A stretch of DNA of 64,000 nt from Acuticoccus sediminis. GTDB taxonomy: Bacteria; Pseudomonadota; Alphaproteobacteria; Rhizobiales; Amorphaceae. The stretch lies in the NCBI RefSeq assembly GCF_003258595.1, contig NZ_QHHQ01000002.1, positions 1,302,001 to 1,366,000 of the forward strand, in the 5' to 3' direction. Position 1 is the stretch's first letter; each line of letters begins with the position of its first letter. The translations under genes were made by a program, and so were the position numbers. This document shows positions 26,650 to 34,244 of the stretch, one piece after another. The notes under the pieces were generated by a model. The model ran no database searches, was not told the DNA's origin, and saw only the letters and a list, made by a program, of their open reading frames with translations.

Positions 26650-27953
26650 CGAAACAAATGCATCTGATCGGGTTCTACATGCACAGCCCGATCAACCACT
26701 CCATCATGAGCTGGACCGATCCGGAGGACGACCGCGTCGACGGGTTGGCGACCTTCGAGCACTGGAAGCGGCTCGCCCGGACGCTGGAGCGCGGCTGCTT
26801 CGACGGCGCCTTCTTCGCCGACACGCCCGGCGGCTTCGACCGCTACCGCGACAGCCTCGACGACTACGTGCGCTACGGCGTCACCTGGCCGTGCTACGAC
26901 CCGATGGCCCCGGTGAGCGTGATGCTCGCGGAGACCGAGCACCTCGGCCTCGCCGTCACCGCATCGACCTCCGGCAGCCACCCGTACACGACGGTCCGGC
27001 GGATCTCGACGCTCGACTACATGAGCGGCGGGCGGATGGGCTGGAACATCGTCTCGGGACACCTCAGGGGCGAGCACCGCGCGCTCGGCATCCCCCAGCT
27101 CGAGCACGACGCCCGCTACGACCACGCCGACGAGTACATGGAGGTCTGCTACCGCCTCTGGAACGGCGTCGACCAGGCGGCCGTCCTCGCCGACCGGGAC
27201 GGCGGCATCTACGCCGACCCCGCCCATGTCGACGTCGTCGACTTCGACGGCGAGCATTTCCGCTGCCACGCGGTTCCGCCGACGCTCCCCTCGCGCCAGG
27301 GTCGCCCGGTGCTCTTCCAGGCAGGCACCTCCGGCCGGGGCCAGCAGTTCGCGATGAAGCACGCCGACGTCGTCTTCTCCATCCAGCCGCGCGAGGAGGG
27401 CATGGTGAAGTTCGTGAAGTCCTTCAACGAGGCGGCGGCCGCGGCGGGCCGGCGCGACGCGCCCGGCGTCACCTTCGGCGTCCAGTGCGTCCTCGGCGGC
27501 ACCGAGGCCGAGGCGCGCGCGCGGCAGGTGGAGATTGCCGAGCGCGTGCCTCTCGACGCCGCGCTCTGCCGCATGTCCGGCACGCTCGGCATCGACTTCA
27601 GCACCCTCGACATGGACACCCCGCTCGCCGAGCAGACCACCGACGCCTCGCGCGGCATGCTGATGGCGCTCGCCTCGATGGCGGGCGACCGCGAGGCGAC
27701 GATCCGCGACGCCGCCCGCATCTTCGGCGCCTCGACCGGGATGGCGCAGATCGTCGGCACGCCCGAGCAGGTGGCCGAGCGGCTGGAGACCATCTGGCGC
27801 GCGAGCGGCTGCCACGGCTTCAACGTGACGCCGACGACGAACCTCAGGAGCGTGGAGGACTTCGTCGACCAGGTCGTGCCGATCCTCCAGCGGCGCGGCG
27901 TGTTCCGGACGGAATACGACGGCCACACCTTCAAAGACACCCTCCTCAACTGA
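26646..27953 (+). CDS. NtaA/SnaA/DszA-family FMNH2-dependent monooxygenase, copy 2
   Basis: A 435-residue LLM monooxygenase clearly paralogous to the one at 16002-17312: shared FDGAFFADTPGG, RRISTLDYMSGGRMGWNIVS, PPTLPSRQGRPVLFQAGTSG and LGIDFSTLDMDTP. GTG at 26646 overlaps the previous stop and gives the same N-terminal length as copy 1; ATG at 26658 is the alternative. It needs FMNH2, but no reductase gene lies in this operon, so it probably borrows a reductase encoded elsewhere. The substrate is unknown; family members attack C-N or C-S bonds. Confidence 0.9.
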   Translation: MTKQMHLIGFYMHSPINHSIMSWTDPEDDRVDGLATFEHWKRLARTLERGCFDGAFFADTPGGFDRYRDSLDDYVRYGVTWPCYDPMAPVSVMLAETEHLGLAVTASTSGSHPYTTVRRISTLDYMSGGRMGWNIVSGHLRGEHRALGIPQLEHDARYDHADEYMEVCYRLWNGVDQAAVLADRDGGIYADPAHVDVVDFDGEHFRCHAVPPTLPSRQGRPVLFQAGTSGRGQQFAMKHADVVFSIQPREEGMVKFVKSFNEAAAAAGRRDAPGVTFGVQCVLGGTEAEARARQVEIAERVPLDAALCRMSGTLGIDFSTLDMDTPLAEQTTDASRGMLMALASMAGDREATIRDAARIFGASTGMAQIVGTPEQVAERLETIWRASGCHGFNVTPTTNLRSVEDFVDQVVPILQRRGVFRTEYDGHTFKDTLLN

Positions 27954-27974
27954 CGAGAACCGACGAGAACCGCC

Positions 27975-28829
27975 ATGGCCGCGCCAGATACCACCGACGC
28001 CCTCTCCCGCCCGCGCATCGCGGTGCCGGCGGGGGCGTGCGACACGCACATGCACATCTACGACAACCGCTACCCGACGTCGGAGAAGGCCTACCTCTTC
28101 CCGCCCGACCGCACGGTGGCCGACTACCGCAAGGTGCAGGCACGCCTCGGCCTCGAGCGGACGGTGATCGTGCAGCCCGTGACCTACGGCTTCGACAATT
28201 CCTGCACGATGGACGCCGTCGCCGACCTCGGCGACACGGCACGGGCGGTGGTGACGGTGCCGGTCGACATTCCGGAGGCCGAGCTCGACGCGCTGTGGCG
28301 GAAGGGTGCGCGCGGCTTCCGTTTCCACCAGATGCGGGGCGGCATGCTCTCCTGGGACGAGCTGAAGACGATGGCCGGCCGCATCGCCGGATCGCCGTGG
28401 CACGTCCAGGTCCAGCTCGACGGACTGGAGCTGCCGCAATACGAGGCGCTCCTCGCCGATCTCCCGACGACGGTCGTCCTCGACCACATGGGCCGCTTCT
28501 CCGAGCCGGTGGGCCTCGACCACGAGGCGGTGCAGGCGCTGCTGCGCCTCGTGCGGCGGCCGAACGTCTACGTGAAGATGTCGGGCGTCTACTACATCTC
28601 CGCGACCGGCGAGCCCGACTATGCCGACATGCGCCCGCTCGCGGCGGCGCTCGCCGGGGCGGCCGAGGGCCGCGTGCTGTGGGGCTCGGACTGGCCGCAC
28701 CCGACGAAGTCCGACGACGAGATGCCGGACGACGCCGCGCTCCTCGACTTCCTCGCCGCGGCGGCCCCGGACGAGGCGGCGCGCAAGACCATCCTGGTGG
28801 ACACGCCGGCGAAACTCTACGGCTTCTGA
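27975..28829 (+). CDS. Amidohydrolase-superfamily lactonase (LigI / galactarolactone isomerase-like)
   Basis: A 284-residue TIM-barrel hydrolase of the COG3618 group. The metal/substrate motif ACDTHMHIYD is at 22-30, FRFHQMRGG lies mid-barrel, VVLDHMGRF carries a conserved His, and the family-typical GSDWPHP ends strand eight. Characterised relatives hydrolyse 2-pyrone-4,6-dicarboxylate or isomerise galactarolactone. It is 21 bases after the monooxygenase gene and probably opens a lactone product. The exact substrate cannot be told from sequence. Confidence 0.83.
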   Translation: MAAPDTTDALSRPRIAVPAGACDTHMHIYDNRYPTSEKAYLFPPDRTVADYRKVQARLGLERTVIVQPVTYGFDNSCTMDAVADLGDTARAVVTVPVDIPEAELDALWRKGARGFRFHQMRGGMLSWDELKTMAGRIAGSPWHVQVQLDGLELPQYEALLADLPTTVVLDHMGRFSEPVGLDHEAVQALLRLVRRPNVYVKMSGVYYISATGEPDYADMRPLAAALAGAAEGRVLWGSDWPHPTKSDDEMPDDAALLDFLAAAAPDEAARKTILVDTPAKLYGF

Positions 28830-28917
28830 CGCGGCGGCCGCTTGCCACCCGCGGGCGGGACCGCGAGAATTGCCCCCGCGGTGACGTGCCGGAAGAGCGC
28901 GGCCGCGGGAGGACGTC

Positions 28918-29874
28918 ATGCTGGGCCGGATCTCGCTCGATCAGCTTCAGATCCTGATCACCGTCGTCGAGACGGGAAGCTTCTCGGCAGGCGCGCGCAA
29001 GCTGAACCGCGCCCAGTCGGCGGTCAGCCAGTCGGTTCAGGGCCTCGAGGACGCGCTGGGGCTGCAGCTCTTCGACCGGTCCAAGAAGCTGCCGCGCCTC
29101 ACCGACGCCGGGGTCGCCATCCTGGCGGACGCTAGGCGGGTGGTCTCCAGCGTCGAGGCGTTGCAGGCGCGGGCGACGAGCATCTCGTCGGAGGCCGAAC
29201 CGGAGATCTCCATCGCCATCGAGCAGGTGTTCCCGGCGGAGGCGCTCATCGCCTCGCTGAGCGAGTTCCAGCGGCGCTATCCGTCGGTCTCGGTGACGCT
29301 CCTCGCCGAGGGTCTCGGCGCGCCGGAGCAGTCGCTCAAGGACGACATCGCCAAGCTCGCGATCTATTCCCCGCCCCATGACGGGCAGCCCGGGATCGAG
29401 TGCGAGTTCTTCGGGGACGTGCCGATCTCGGTGGTGGCGGCGGCGAGCCACCCGCTGGCGCGGATCGAGGGGCCGATCAGCCAGGCCGAGCTGGACGAGC
29501 ACGTGCAGCTTCTCCTGACGGACCGCACGCGCAAGTATCGCGGCGTCGTCATCGGCTCACGGCACTGGCGGTTCATCGACCAGCTCAACCGGCTCGACTT
29601 CGTGGTCAACGGCCTCGGCTGGTGCACGATGCCGACGCACCTCGCGCGCGAGCACCTCGACAACGGCACGCTGGTGGAGCTCGACCTCGCGATCCACCGG
29701 GGGCGGATGCTGAAGTTCCCGCTCTATGCCGCCTACAAGCGCGACCACTGGCCGGGCCCGGCGGCACGCTGGCTCCTGACGGACCTGCGCGAACGCTTCG
29801 AGGAGTGGGTGGCCCGCACGTCGGCCGGCTCGGCCGAGACGCAGGGCATACAGGTCCGCGTCTCGCTCGCCTGA
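28918..29874 (+). CDS. LysR family transcriptional regulator, adjoining TRAP system 3
   Basis: A 318-residue LysR regulator. The N-terminal winged helix (about 4-63) has LDQLQILITVVETGSFSAGA and LNRAQSAVSQSVQGLEDALG; the effector domain follows (about 92-300). ATG 28918 follows GGAGG. It lies 88 bases after the amidohydrolase on the same strand, not divergent from its likely target, so it may be co-transcribed or have its own promoter. Control of the TRAP 3/monooxygenase operon is the simplest guess. Confidence 0.88.
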   Translation: MLGRISLDQLQILITVVETGSFSAGARKLNRAQSAVSQSVQGLEDALGLQLFDRSKKLPRLTDAGVAILADARRVVSSVEALQARATSISSEAEPEISIAIEQVFPAEALIASLSEFQRRYPSVSVTLLAEGLGAPEQSLKDDIAKLAIYSPPHDGQPGIECEFFGDVPISVVAAASHPLARIEGPISQAELDEHVQLLLTDRTRKYRGVVIGSRHWRFIDQLNRLDFVVNGLGWCTMPTHLAREHLDNGTLVELDLAIHRGRMLKFPLYAAYKRDHWPGPAARWLLTDLRERFEEWVARTSAGSAETQGIQVRVSLA

Positions 29875-29942
29875 GGCGCGGTCCCGCCCGCCTCAACGGC
29901 ACGGCGTCCCCGCCCCCGCGCCACGGCAAGGCGGTCCCTCAG

Positions 29943-30093
29943 CCTGTTCCTCGGAGCCAGCCGTCGCTGAAGCCCGAAAAGAGACGGAGGCCGGTTCCGT
30001 CAAGGGCCGGCTTGCCGGGCGGAGCGAACCCTTGACGGAACCGGTCTCCGGCTCCGGGCTTCTCTTCAGCGACGGGTGGCTTCGAGGAACAGG
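29943..30093. repeat. Long imperfect palindrome between convergent genes
   Basis: The arm 29943-30006 is matched by the reverse complement of 30029-30093. The outer 29 or so bases (starting CCTGTTCCTCG, ending GTCGCTGAAG) and inner 20 or so (CCGGTTCCGTCAAGGG core) pair almost perfectly; the middle differs. The loop is 22 bases. A further partial copy (CTGTTCCTTGGTGAAGCCCG) occurs at 30102-30121. It sits between the LysR and hydratase stops. Size exceeds a simple terminator; a mobile palindromic repeat is possible. Confidence 0.7.
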
Positions 30094-30148
30094 CGCCCGC
30101 CCCTGTTCCTTGGTGAAGCCCGAGCCCCCGCGGCCATTCGCGCTCGCC

Positions 30149-31285
30149 TCAGCGCTTCGGCAGCGCGACGATGGCCGATCCGATGGCGGACGTCTCGTCG
30201 TCCTGGTTTGAGGCGCGCTGGCTGATCTCGACGAGGTAGCGGCCGTTCTCCTCGTACTTGCGTGCGACCTCGCCGTGGATGAGGACGATGTCGCCCTCCG
30301 GGTTGTGGCGGCGCACCTGGCACTTGGCGCGGGCGAGGAAGCCGTCGTCGCCCATCCAGTTGGTGACGTGGTGGGTGAGCCAGGAGCAGCGCTCCGGGCC
30401 GTAGTCGTAGGCGCCGGGAGCGCCGACCGCGAGGGCGAAGTCCTCCTCCCAGTGGACGCGCTCGGGGCAGTCGGGGATGCCGAAGCGGTTCTTGATGCCG
30501 AGCCCCGGGTGGTTCGCCTGCTGGCGCCAGGCGAGCTTGTTGGCGCGGATGTAGAGGCCCCCCCAGCCCTGCGCGTAGGCAATGAAGCCGGTGACGGTCA
30601 TCGGCCCCTTGACCATGGTCGGCAGCGGCTCGCCCTCGACGACGTCGTCCCAGTAGCGGGTCTCGGCGCCGCGGATCGTCTCCTCCTCGTAGAGCCTGTA
30701 GTAGGCGGCGAGCTCCTCCTCGGTATAGACGCGGGCCTCGCGGGCGCGGACCGCCGAGTACTTGGTCCCCTTCTCGCGGGCGTAGTCGCGGTCGGTGCGG
30801 AAGCACCAGCTGTCGGCCTCGGCGAGGAGCGTGCCCTCCGGGTCGTAGAAGTTGACGTGGTAGATCTGCTGGACGGCACGGCCGGCGAAGCGGGTGTCGT
30901 GCTCGACGAGGTCCTTGAGCCAGGCCTCGGTGCGGATCTCGGTGTTGCGGCGGATGGGCGCGTGCCAGGTCCAGTCGGCCCCGGACCACATGGCGTGAAC
31001 GCCGGCGAGACCGCCGACGTAGCCGGAGATGATGCGGCTCGTCGCGAAGAGGAAGCTCGGCAGGGCGATGACGTCGCCGTACCTCGTGGTGCGGGCATAG
31101 GCGGGGTCGCACCAGAGCGGGTTGTCGTCGCCGATGCCGTGCGCGTAGTGGCGGATGTTGTCTCGCGTCGCCTCGTAGCACCAGGGCTCGACCGTCTTCT
31201 CGATCTTGACGCCGATCCGTGCGCGCAGGTCGTCCATTCCCTCCGGGGTGATCTTGGGGAAACGGCTATGGACGGTCTCGTTCAT
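30149..31285 (-). CDS. MaoC-like/FAS1-like acyl-CoA dehydratase (hydratase)
   Basis: A 378-residue double-hotdog protein. The N-terminal half (IRHYAHGIGDDNPLWCDPAYA, ALPSFLFATSR) resembles FAS1/MaoC-like dehydratase domains; the C-terminal half (SWLTHHVTNWMGDDGFLARA, GEVARKYEENGRYLVEI) completes the second hotdog. MaoC-type enzymes hydrate enoyl-CoAs. The ATG at 31285 has AGGAGGAA ahead. It is 29 bases downstream of the acyl-CoA ligase, so the pair likely activates and then hydrates an unsaturated acid. The mesaconyl/itaconyl type is one possibility; no substrate-specific residue can be called. Confidence 0.8.
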   Translation of the reverse strand: MNETVHSRFPKITPEGMDDLRARIGVKIEKTVEPWCYEATRDNIRHYAHGIGDDNPLWCDPAYARTTRYGDVIALPSFLFATSRIISGYVGGLAGVHAMWSGADWTWHAPIRRNTEIRTEAWLKDLVEHDTRFAGRAVQQIYHVNFYDPEGTLLAEADSWCFRTDRDYAREKGTKYSAVRAREARVYTEEELAAYYRLYEEETIRGAETRYWDDVVEGEPLPTMVKGPMTVTGFIAYAQGWGGLYIRANKLAWRQQANHPGLGIKNRFGIPDCPERVHWEEDFALAVGAPGAYDYGPERCSWLTHHVTNWMGDDGFLARAKCQVRRHNPEGDIVLIHGEVARKYEENGRYLVEISQRASNQDDETSAIGSAIVALPKR

Positions 31286-31314
31286 CGGGCATTCCTCCTG
31301 GCGGTGGCGGGCGG

Positions 31315-32889
31315 TCAGGCCGCGCCGACGGCATGTTGTTGTTCGTTGTCGCGCAGGACCTTGCGGTTGACCTTGCCGGCGGGGGTCTTGGGCAGGGCGT
31401 CGACGAAGGCGACCTGGCGCGGATATTCGTGGCGGCTGAGGTTGGTGCGAACGAGGTCCTGGATCTCGCCGGCGAGCGCCTCGGTGGTCTCCCCCCTCGC
31501 GACGACGAAGGCCTTGACCACCTGGCCGCGCACCGCGTCGGGAACGCCGATGGCGGCGGCCTCCATGACGCGGGGATGTTTCAGGATCGCGTCCTCGATC
31601 TCGACGGCGCTCATGGTCCACCCGGCGGAGATGATGACGTCGTCGGCGCGCCCGGCGTGGTAGAAATAGCCGTCGGCGTCGACGCGGCCGAGGTCCTTGG
31701 TGGGGAACCACGTCCCCCGCCGCTCGACCATCAGCTCACCGATCTCGCCTGGGGGTGCGGGCGTTCCGTCCGGCCGGTGGACCTCGACGGTCACGCCGGG
31801 GACGGGCTTGCCGAGCGAGCCGGGGCGCACCGCGAAGTCGGCGGCGCCCGGGTAGTTGGCGAGGATCACGCCGATCTCGGTCGTGCCGTACATGCTGCAG
31901 ACGGGGGTGCCGAAGAGCGCCTCGCAGAACTCGGCCGTCTCGCTGTCGAGCGGCTCGCCGGTAAAGGAGAGCTTCTCGATCGCGAGGCGGAAGTCCCCGG
32001 CGCGGCCGGAGTTCCTCATCATCCGGTAGTGCGTTGCCGCGGCGGAGAGGTTGGTGATCGAAAAGTCCTGGAGCGCCTGGAGCAGACGGACGGGGTCGAA
32101 CCTGCCGCTGAAGGTGCCGGTCGAGACGCCGAGCGCGAGGGGCGCCAGGGTGCCGTGCCACAGGCCGTGCCCCCAGGCCGGCGAGGACGGGCAGAAGAAG
32201 CGGTCGCCCGGCCGGACCCCGGTGGCGTAGAGCGCGGCCACCATCAGCGTGACGATGGAGCGGTGCGAGTGGCGCACAGCCGCAGGCAGGAGCCGCGTCG
32301 TGCCGGAGGTGTACTGCAGCACGGCGAGGTCGTCGCCCGCGGTGTCGCACGCGAAGGACCGCGGCAGGTCCGACAGGCCGTCCAGGAACGCGCGGTCGCA
32401 GACCACCACTTCGGTCCCGCCGGCAGCCTCCGCGTCGGCGCGCTTCTCCGCGTTGGTAAAGAGGAGCCGGGGCGCGCAGTCGTCGACGCGCAGGCGGATG
32501 CCGTCGGGGCCGAAGAGGGTGAACATCGGCACCGCCACCGCGCCCGCCTTCATCGCGCCGAAGAGGGCGACGTAGAACGGCATCGACGGCTCCAGCATGA
32601 CCGCGACGCGGTCGCCCTTCGCGATCCCGCGCGCCCTGAGGGCGTGGGCGAACTGGGCGGAGCGGGCGGAGAGTTCGGCGAACGTGACGATCTCGTCGCG
32701 CCCGTCGGCGTGGGCGATGCGCAGGGCGACGCCGTCACCGGCCCGGCCGTCGTCCGCCGCGTGCCGGTCGACGCATTCGTGGGCGATGTTGATCGCCTCG
32801 CGCGTCCCGTCGAACAGCGCCCAGAGGGCGGCGTTCGAGAAGTGGGCCCGGGCGTCCCCGTAGGCGGTGAACTCAGTCAAAGACGGCAC
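31315..32889 (-). CDS. AMP-dependent acyl-CoA ligase with atypical P-loop
   Basis: A 524-residue adenylate-forming ligase that converts a carboxylic acid, ATP and CoA to acyl-CoA. MYGTTEIG (A5) and the C-terminal PKTPAGKVNRK with the catalytic lysine are intact. The A3 P-loop is unusual: YTSGTTRLLPAAVRHSH (193-209) has Arg, Leu-Pro and Ala where family members have Gly and a Pro-Lys-Gly core. The start is GTG at 32889 behind GGGAGG; the nearby ATG at 32896 is out of frame. It is divergent from the IclR gene across a strong operator. Confidence 0.87.
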   Translation of the reverse strand: MPSLTEFTAYGDARAHFSNAALWALFDGTREAINIAHECVDRHAADDGRAGDGVALRIAHADGRDEIVTFAELSARSAQFAHALRARGIAKGDRVAVMLEPSMPFYVALFGAMKAGAVAVPMFTLFGPDGIRLRVDDCAPRLLFTNAEKRADAEAAGGTEVVVCDRAFLDGLSDLPRSFACDTAGDDLAVLQYTSGTTRLLPAAVRHSHRSIVTLMVAALYATGVRPGDRFFCPSSPAWGHGLWHGTLAPLALGVSTGTFSGRFDPVRLLQALQDFSITNLSAAATHYRMMRNSGRAGDFRLAIEKLSFTGEPLDSETAEFCEALFGTPVCSMYGTTEIGVILANYPGAADFAVRPGSLGKPVPGVTVEVHRPDGTPAPPGEIGELMVERRGTWFPTKDLGRVDADGYFYHAGRADDVIISAGWTMSAVEIEDAILKHPRVMEAAAIGVPDAVRGQVVKAFVVARGETTEALAGEIQDLVRTNLSRHEYPRQVAFVDALPKTPAGKVNRKVLRDNEQQHAVGAA

Positions 32890-32954
32890 GCGCCATGTCC
32901 TCCCGCGTTGTCACCGGCTCGCCTCTCGCGAGCGTCTCCTGTCGTTGTGTGGGA

Positions 32955-32983
32955 GAATTAAAAACGGAACCAATCATTGTCAA
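32955..32983 (-). promoter_or_regulatory. Sigma-70 type promoter of the acyl-CoA ligase operon
   Basis: Reading the minus strand, TTGACA (complement of 32978-32983) is followed by exactly 17 bases and TAATTC (complement of 32955-32960). The expected start of transcription lies about 55-60 bases before the GTG of the ligase. The -35 is embedded in the IclR-type palindrome, so binding there would directly compete with or position RNA polymerase. Confidence 0.65.
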
Positions 32984-33010
32984 TACACAATGATTATTGT
33001 ACAGATACAA
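32973..33010 (-). promoter_or_regulatory. IclR-type operator/promoter element, copy 2
   Basis: On the plus strand this shows TCATTGT-N6-ACAATGA (32974-32993) and an imperfect ATTGTACAGATACAA next to it. In reverse complement it aligns with 17603-17640 at 32 of 38 positions without gaps. It sits between the ligase start (32889, minus) and the IclR start (33034, plus), so it can control both directions. Confidence 0.8.
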
Positions 33011-33033
33011 CGAATAGCCGTGACGAGGGTGCT

Positions 33034-33825
33034 TTGACGAAGACCGACAACGACGTGAGGCGGCGCCAGGTGCCCGCGGTGACCCGCGCGATCGCGATTC
33101 TGCGCCGGCTGGCCCGGGCGGACGAGCCGCTGGGCGTGAACGAGCTGGCGCGCGAGCTCGACATGGTGCCAAGTACGTGCCTGCACATTCTGCGGGTGCT
33201 GCAGGAGGAAGGCTTCGTGTCCTCGGACGCGCGGCGGCGCGGCTATTCGATCGACGTCGGGATCCTGCCGATCGCCAATGCGGCGCTGCGCAAGAACACG
33301 TTCGCGACGCTGGTGCAGGCCGGGCTCGACGACATCGCGGCGCGGTTCGACACGACCTGCGTCGCGACGACCCTTCTCGAGATGCAGCACATGGTGGTCG
33401 TGGCGCTGTCCGAGGCGCGGATGGCGTTCCGGCTGCACGTGGAGCTCGGCAGCCGCTTTCCGACGCTGACGAGCGCCACCGGCCGCTGCGTCGCCGCGTT
33501 CACGGACGTCGACCGCAAGACGCTGAAGGGGATGTTCGACCGGCAGAAATGGGACGTTCCACCGACCTTCGACACCTGGCGCGAGGAGGTCGAGGAGGCG
33601 AGGCGCAGCGGCTACGCGGTGGACCGGGGCAACTACATCTCCGGCGTGACGGTGGTCGCGGTGCCGGTGTTCGATGCGGGCGGGCGGATGGCGCACTCGA
33701 TCGTCGCCATCGGCATCAAGGAGCGAGTGGACAAGGTCGGGCTGGGCAGGCTCGCCAATGCGCTGCTGGAGCTTCGCGACGACCTCGCGGCGCGGCAGGG
33801 CGAGCGCACGCCGGTGGGCCGCTGA
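33034..33825 (+). CDS. IclR family transcriptional regulator
   Basis: A 263-residue IclR-type regulator: winged helix at about 12-70 (VTRAIAILRRLARADEPLGV, LARELDMVPSTCLHILRVLQ) and an effector domain from about 85 (FDTTCVATTLLEMQHMVVVA, TGRCVAAFTDVD, VSGVTVVAVPVFDAGG-like SGVTVVAVPVFDAGG). No ATG precedes the HTH sensibly; TTG at 33034 with GAGGG six bases ahead is preferred, GTG at 33055 being an alternative. IclR proteins bind short aromatic or carboxylic acids. It is translationally coupled to a thioesterase and CoA-transferase, and faces the ligase across the palindromic operator. Confidence 0.88.
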   Translation: MTKTDNDVRRRQVPAVTRAIAILRRLARADEPLGVNELARELDMVPSTCLHILRVLQEEGFVSSDARRRGYSIDVGILPIANAALRKNTFATLVQAGLDDIAARFDTTCVATTLLEMQHMVVVALSEARMAFRLHVELGSRFPTLTSATGRCVAAFTDVDRKTLKGMFDRQKWDVPPTFDTWREEVEEARRSGYAVDRGNYISGVTVVAVPVFDAGGRMAHSIVAIGIKERVDKVGLGRLANALLELRDDLAARQGERTPVGR

Positions 33826-34244
33826 TGGACCGGCCGGTGCCGCCCGAGGGGTGGAAGGCGATGGAGTTTCCCGGCCTGATCGGGCGGCTGGGGCCGCTGC
33901 TGTCGCAGCGCAACGGCGACGGGTGGCGCTACGGCCTCGTGGTCGAGCCGATGCACACCAACGTCCTCGGCATCGTCCACGGCGGCACGCTGATGACGCT
34001 CCTCGACCAGACGGCCACGCTGGAGGCTGTGTGGCGCACCAGGGAACGGTCGATCGTGACGATCTCGATGACGACGCGTTTCCTCGGCGCCGGCCGCCTC
34101 GGCGACCTCCTCGTGGGCGAGGGACGGCTCACGAAGGTCACGCGCTCGCTGATCTTCCTGGAGGCGGCGATTTCGGCCGGCGGCGAGCCGGTCGCGGACG
34201 CCTCCGTCATCATGAAACGAACAGGAACCGGGGGGAAGGAATGA
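33825..34244 (+). CDS. PaaI-type hotdog thioesterase
   Basis: A 139-residue hotdog-fold thioesterase. VLGIVHGGTLMTLLDQTATL is the PaaI/4HBT signature, with the Gly-Gly helix cap and Asp (LLDQ) positioned as in acyl-CoA thioesterases, and SMTTRFLGAGRLGDLLVGEG follows. The ATG shares a base with the IclR stop (TGATG), and the stop overlaps the CoA-transferase start (ATGA), so the three are one translational unit. It may release CoA from dead-end thioesters of the ligase pathway. Confidence 0.85.
   Translation: MDRPVPPEGWKAMEFPGLIGRLGPLLSQRNGDGWRYGLVVEPMHTNVLGIVHGGTLMTLLDQTATLEAVWRTRERSIVTISMTTRFLGAGRLGDLLVGEGRLTKVTRSLIFLEAAISAGGEPVADASVIMKRTGTGGKE

Noticed and set aside
26097-28919. 940-codon open frame on the minus strand
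   Set aside because: It is antisense to the hydroxy acid oxidase, LLM and amidohydrolase genes; composition is Arg/His/Ala-rich low-complexity typical of GC-rich shadow frames, with no family motif.
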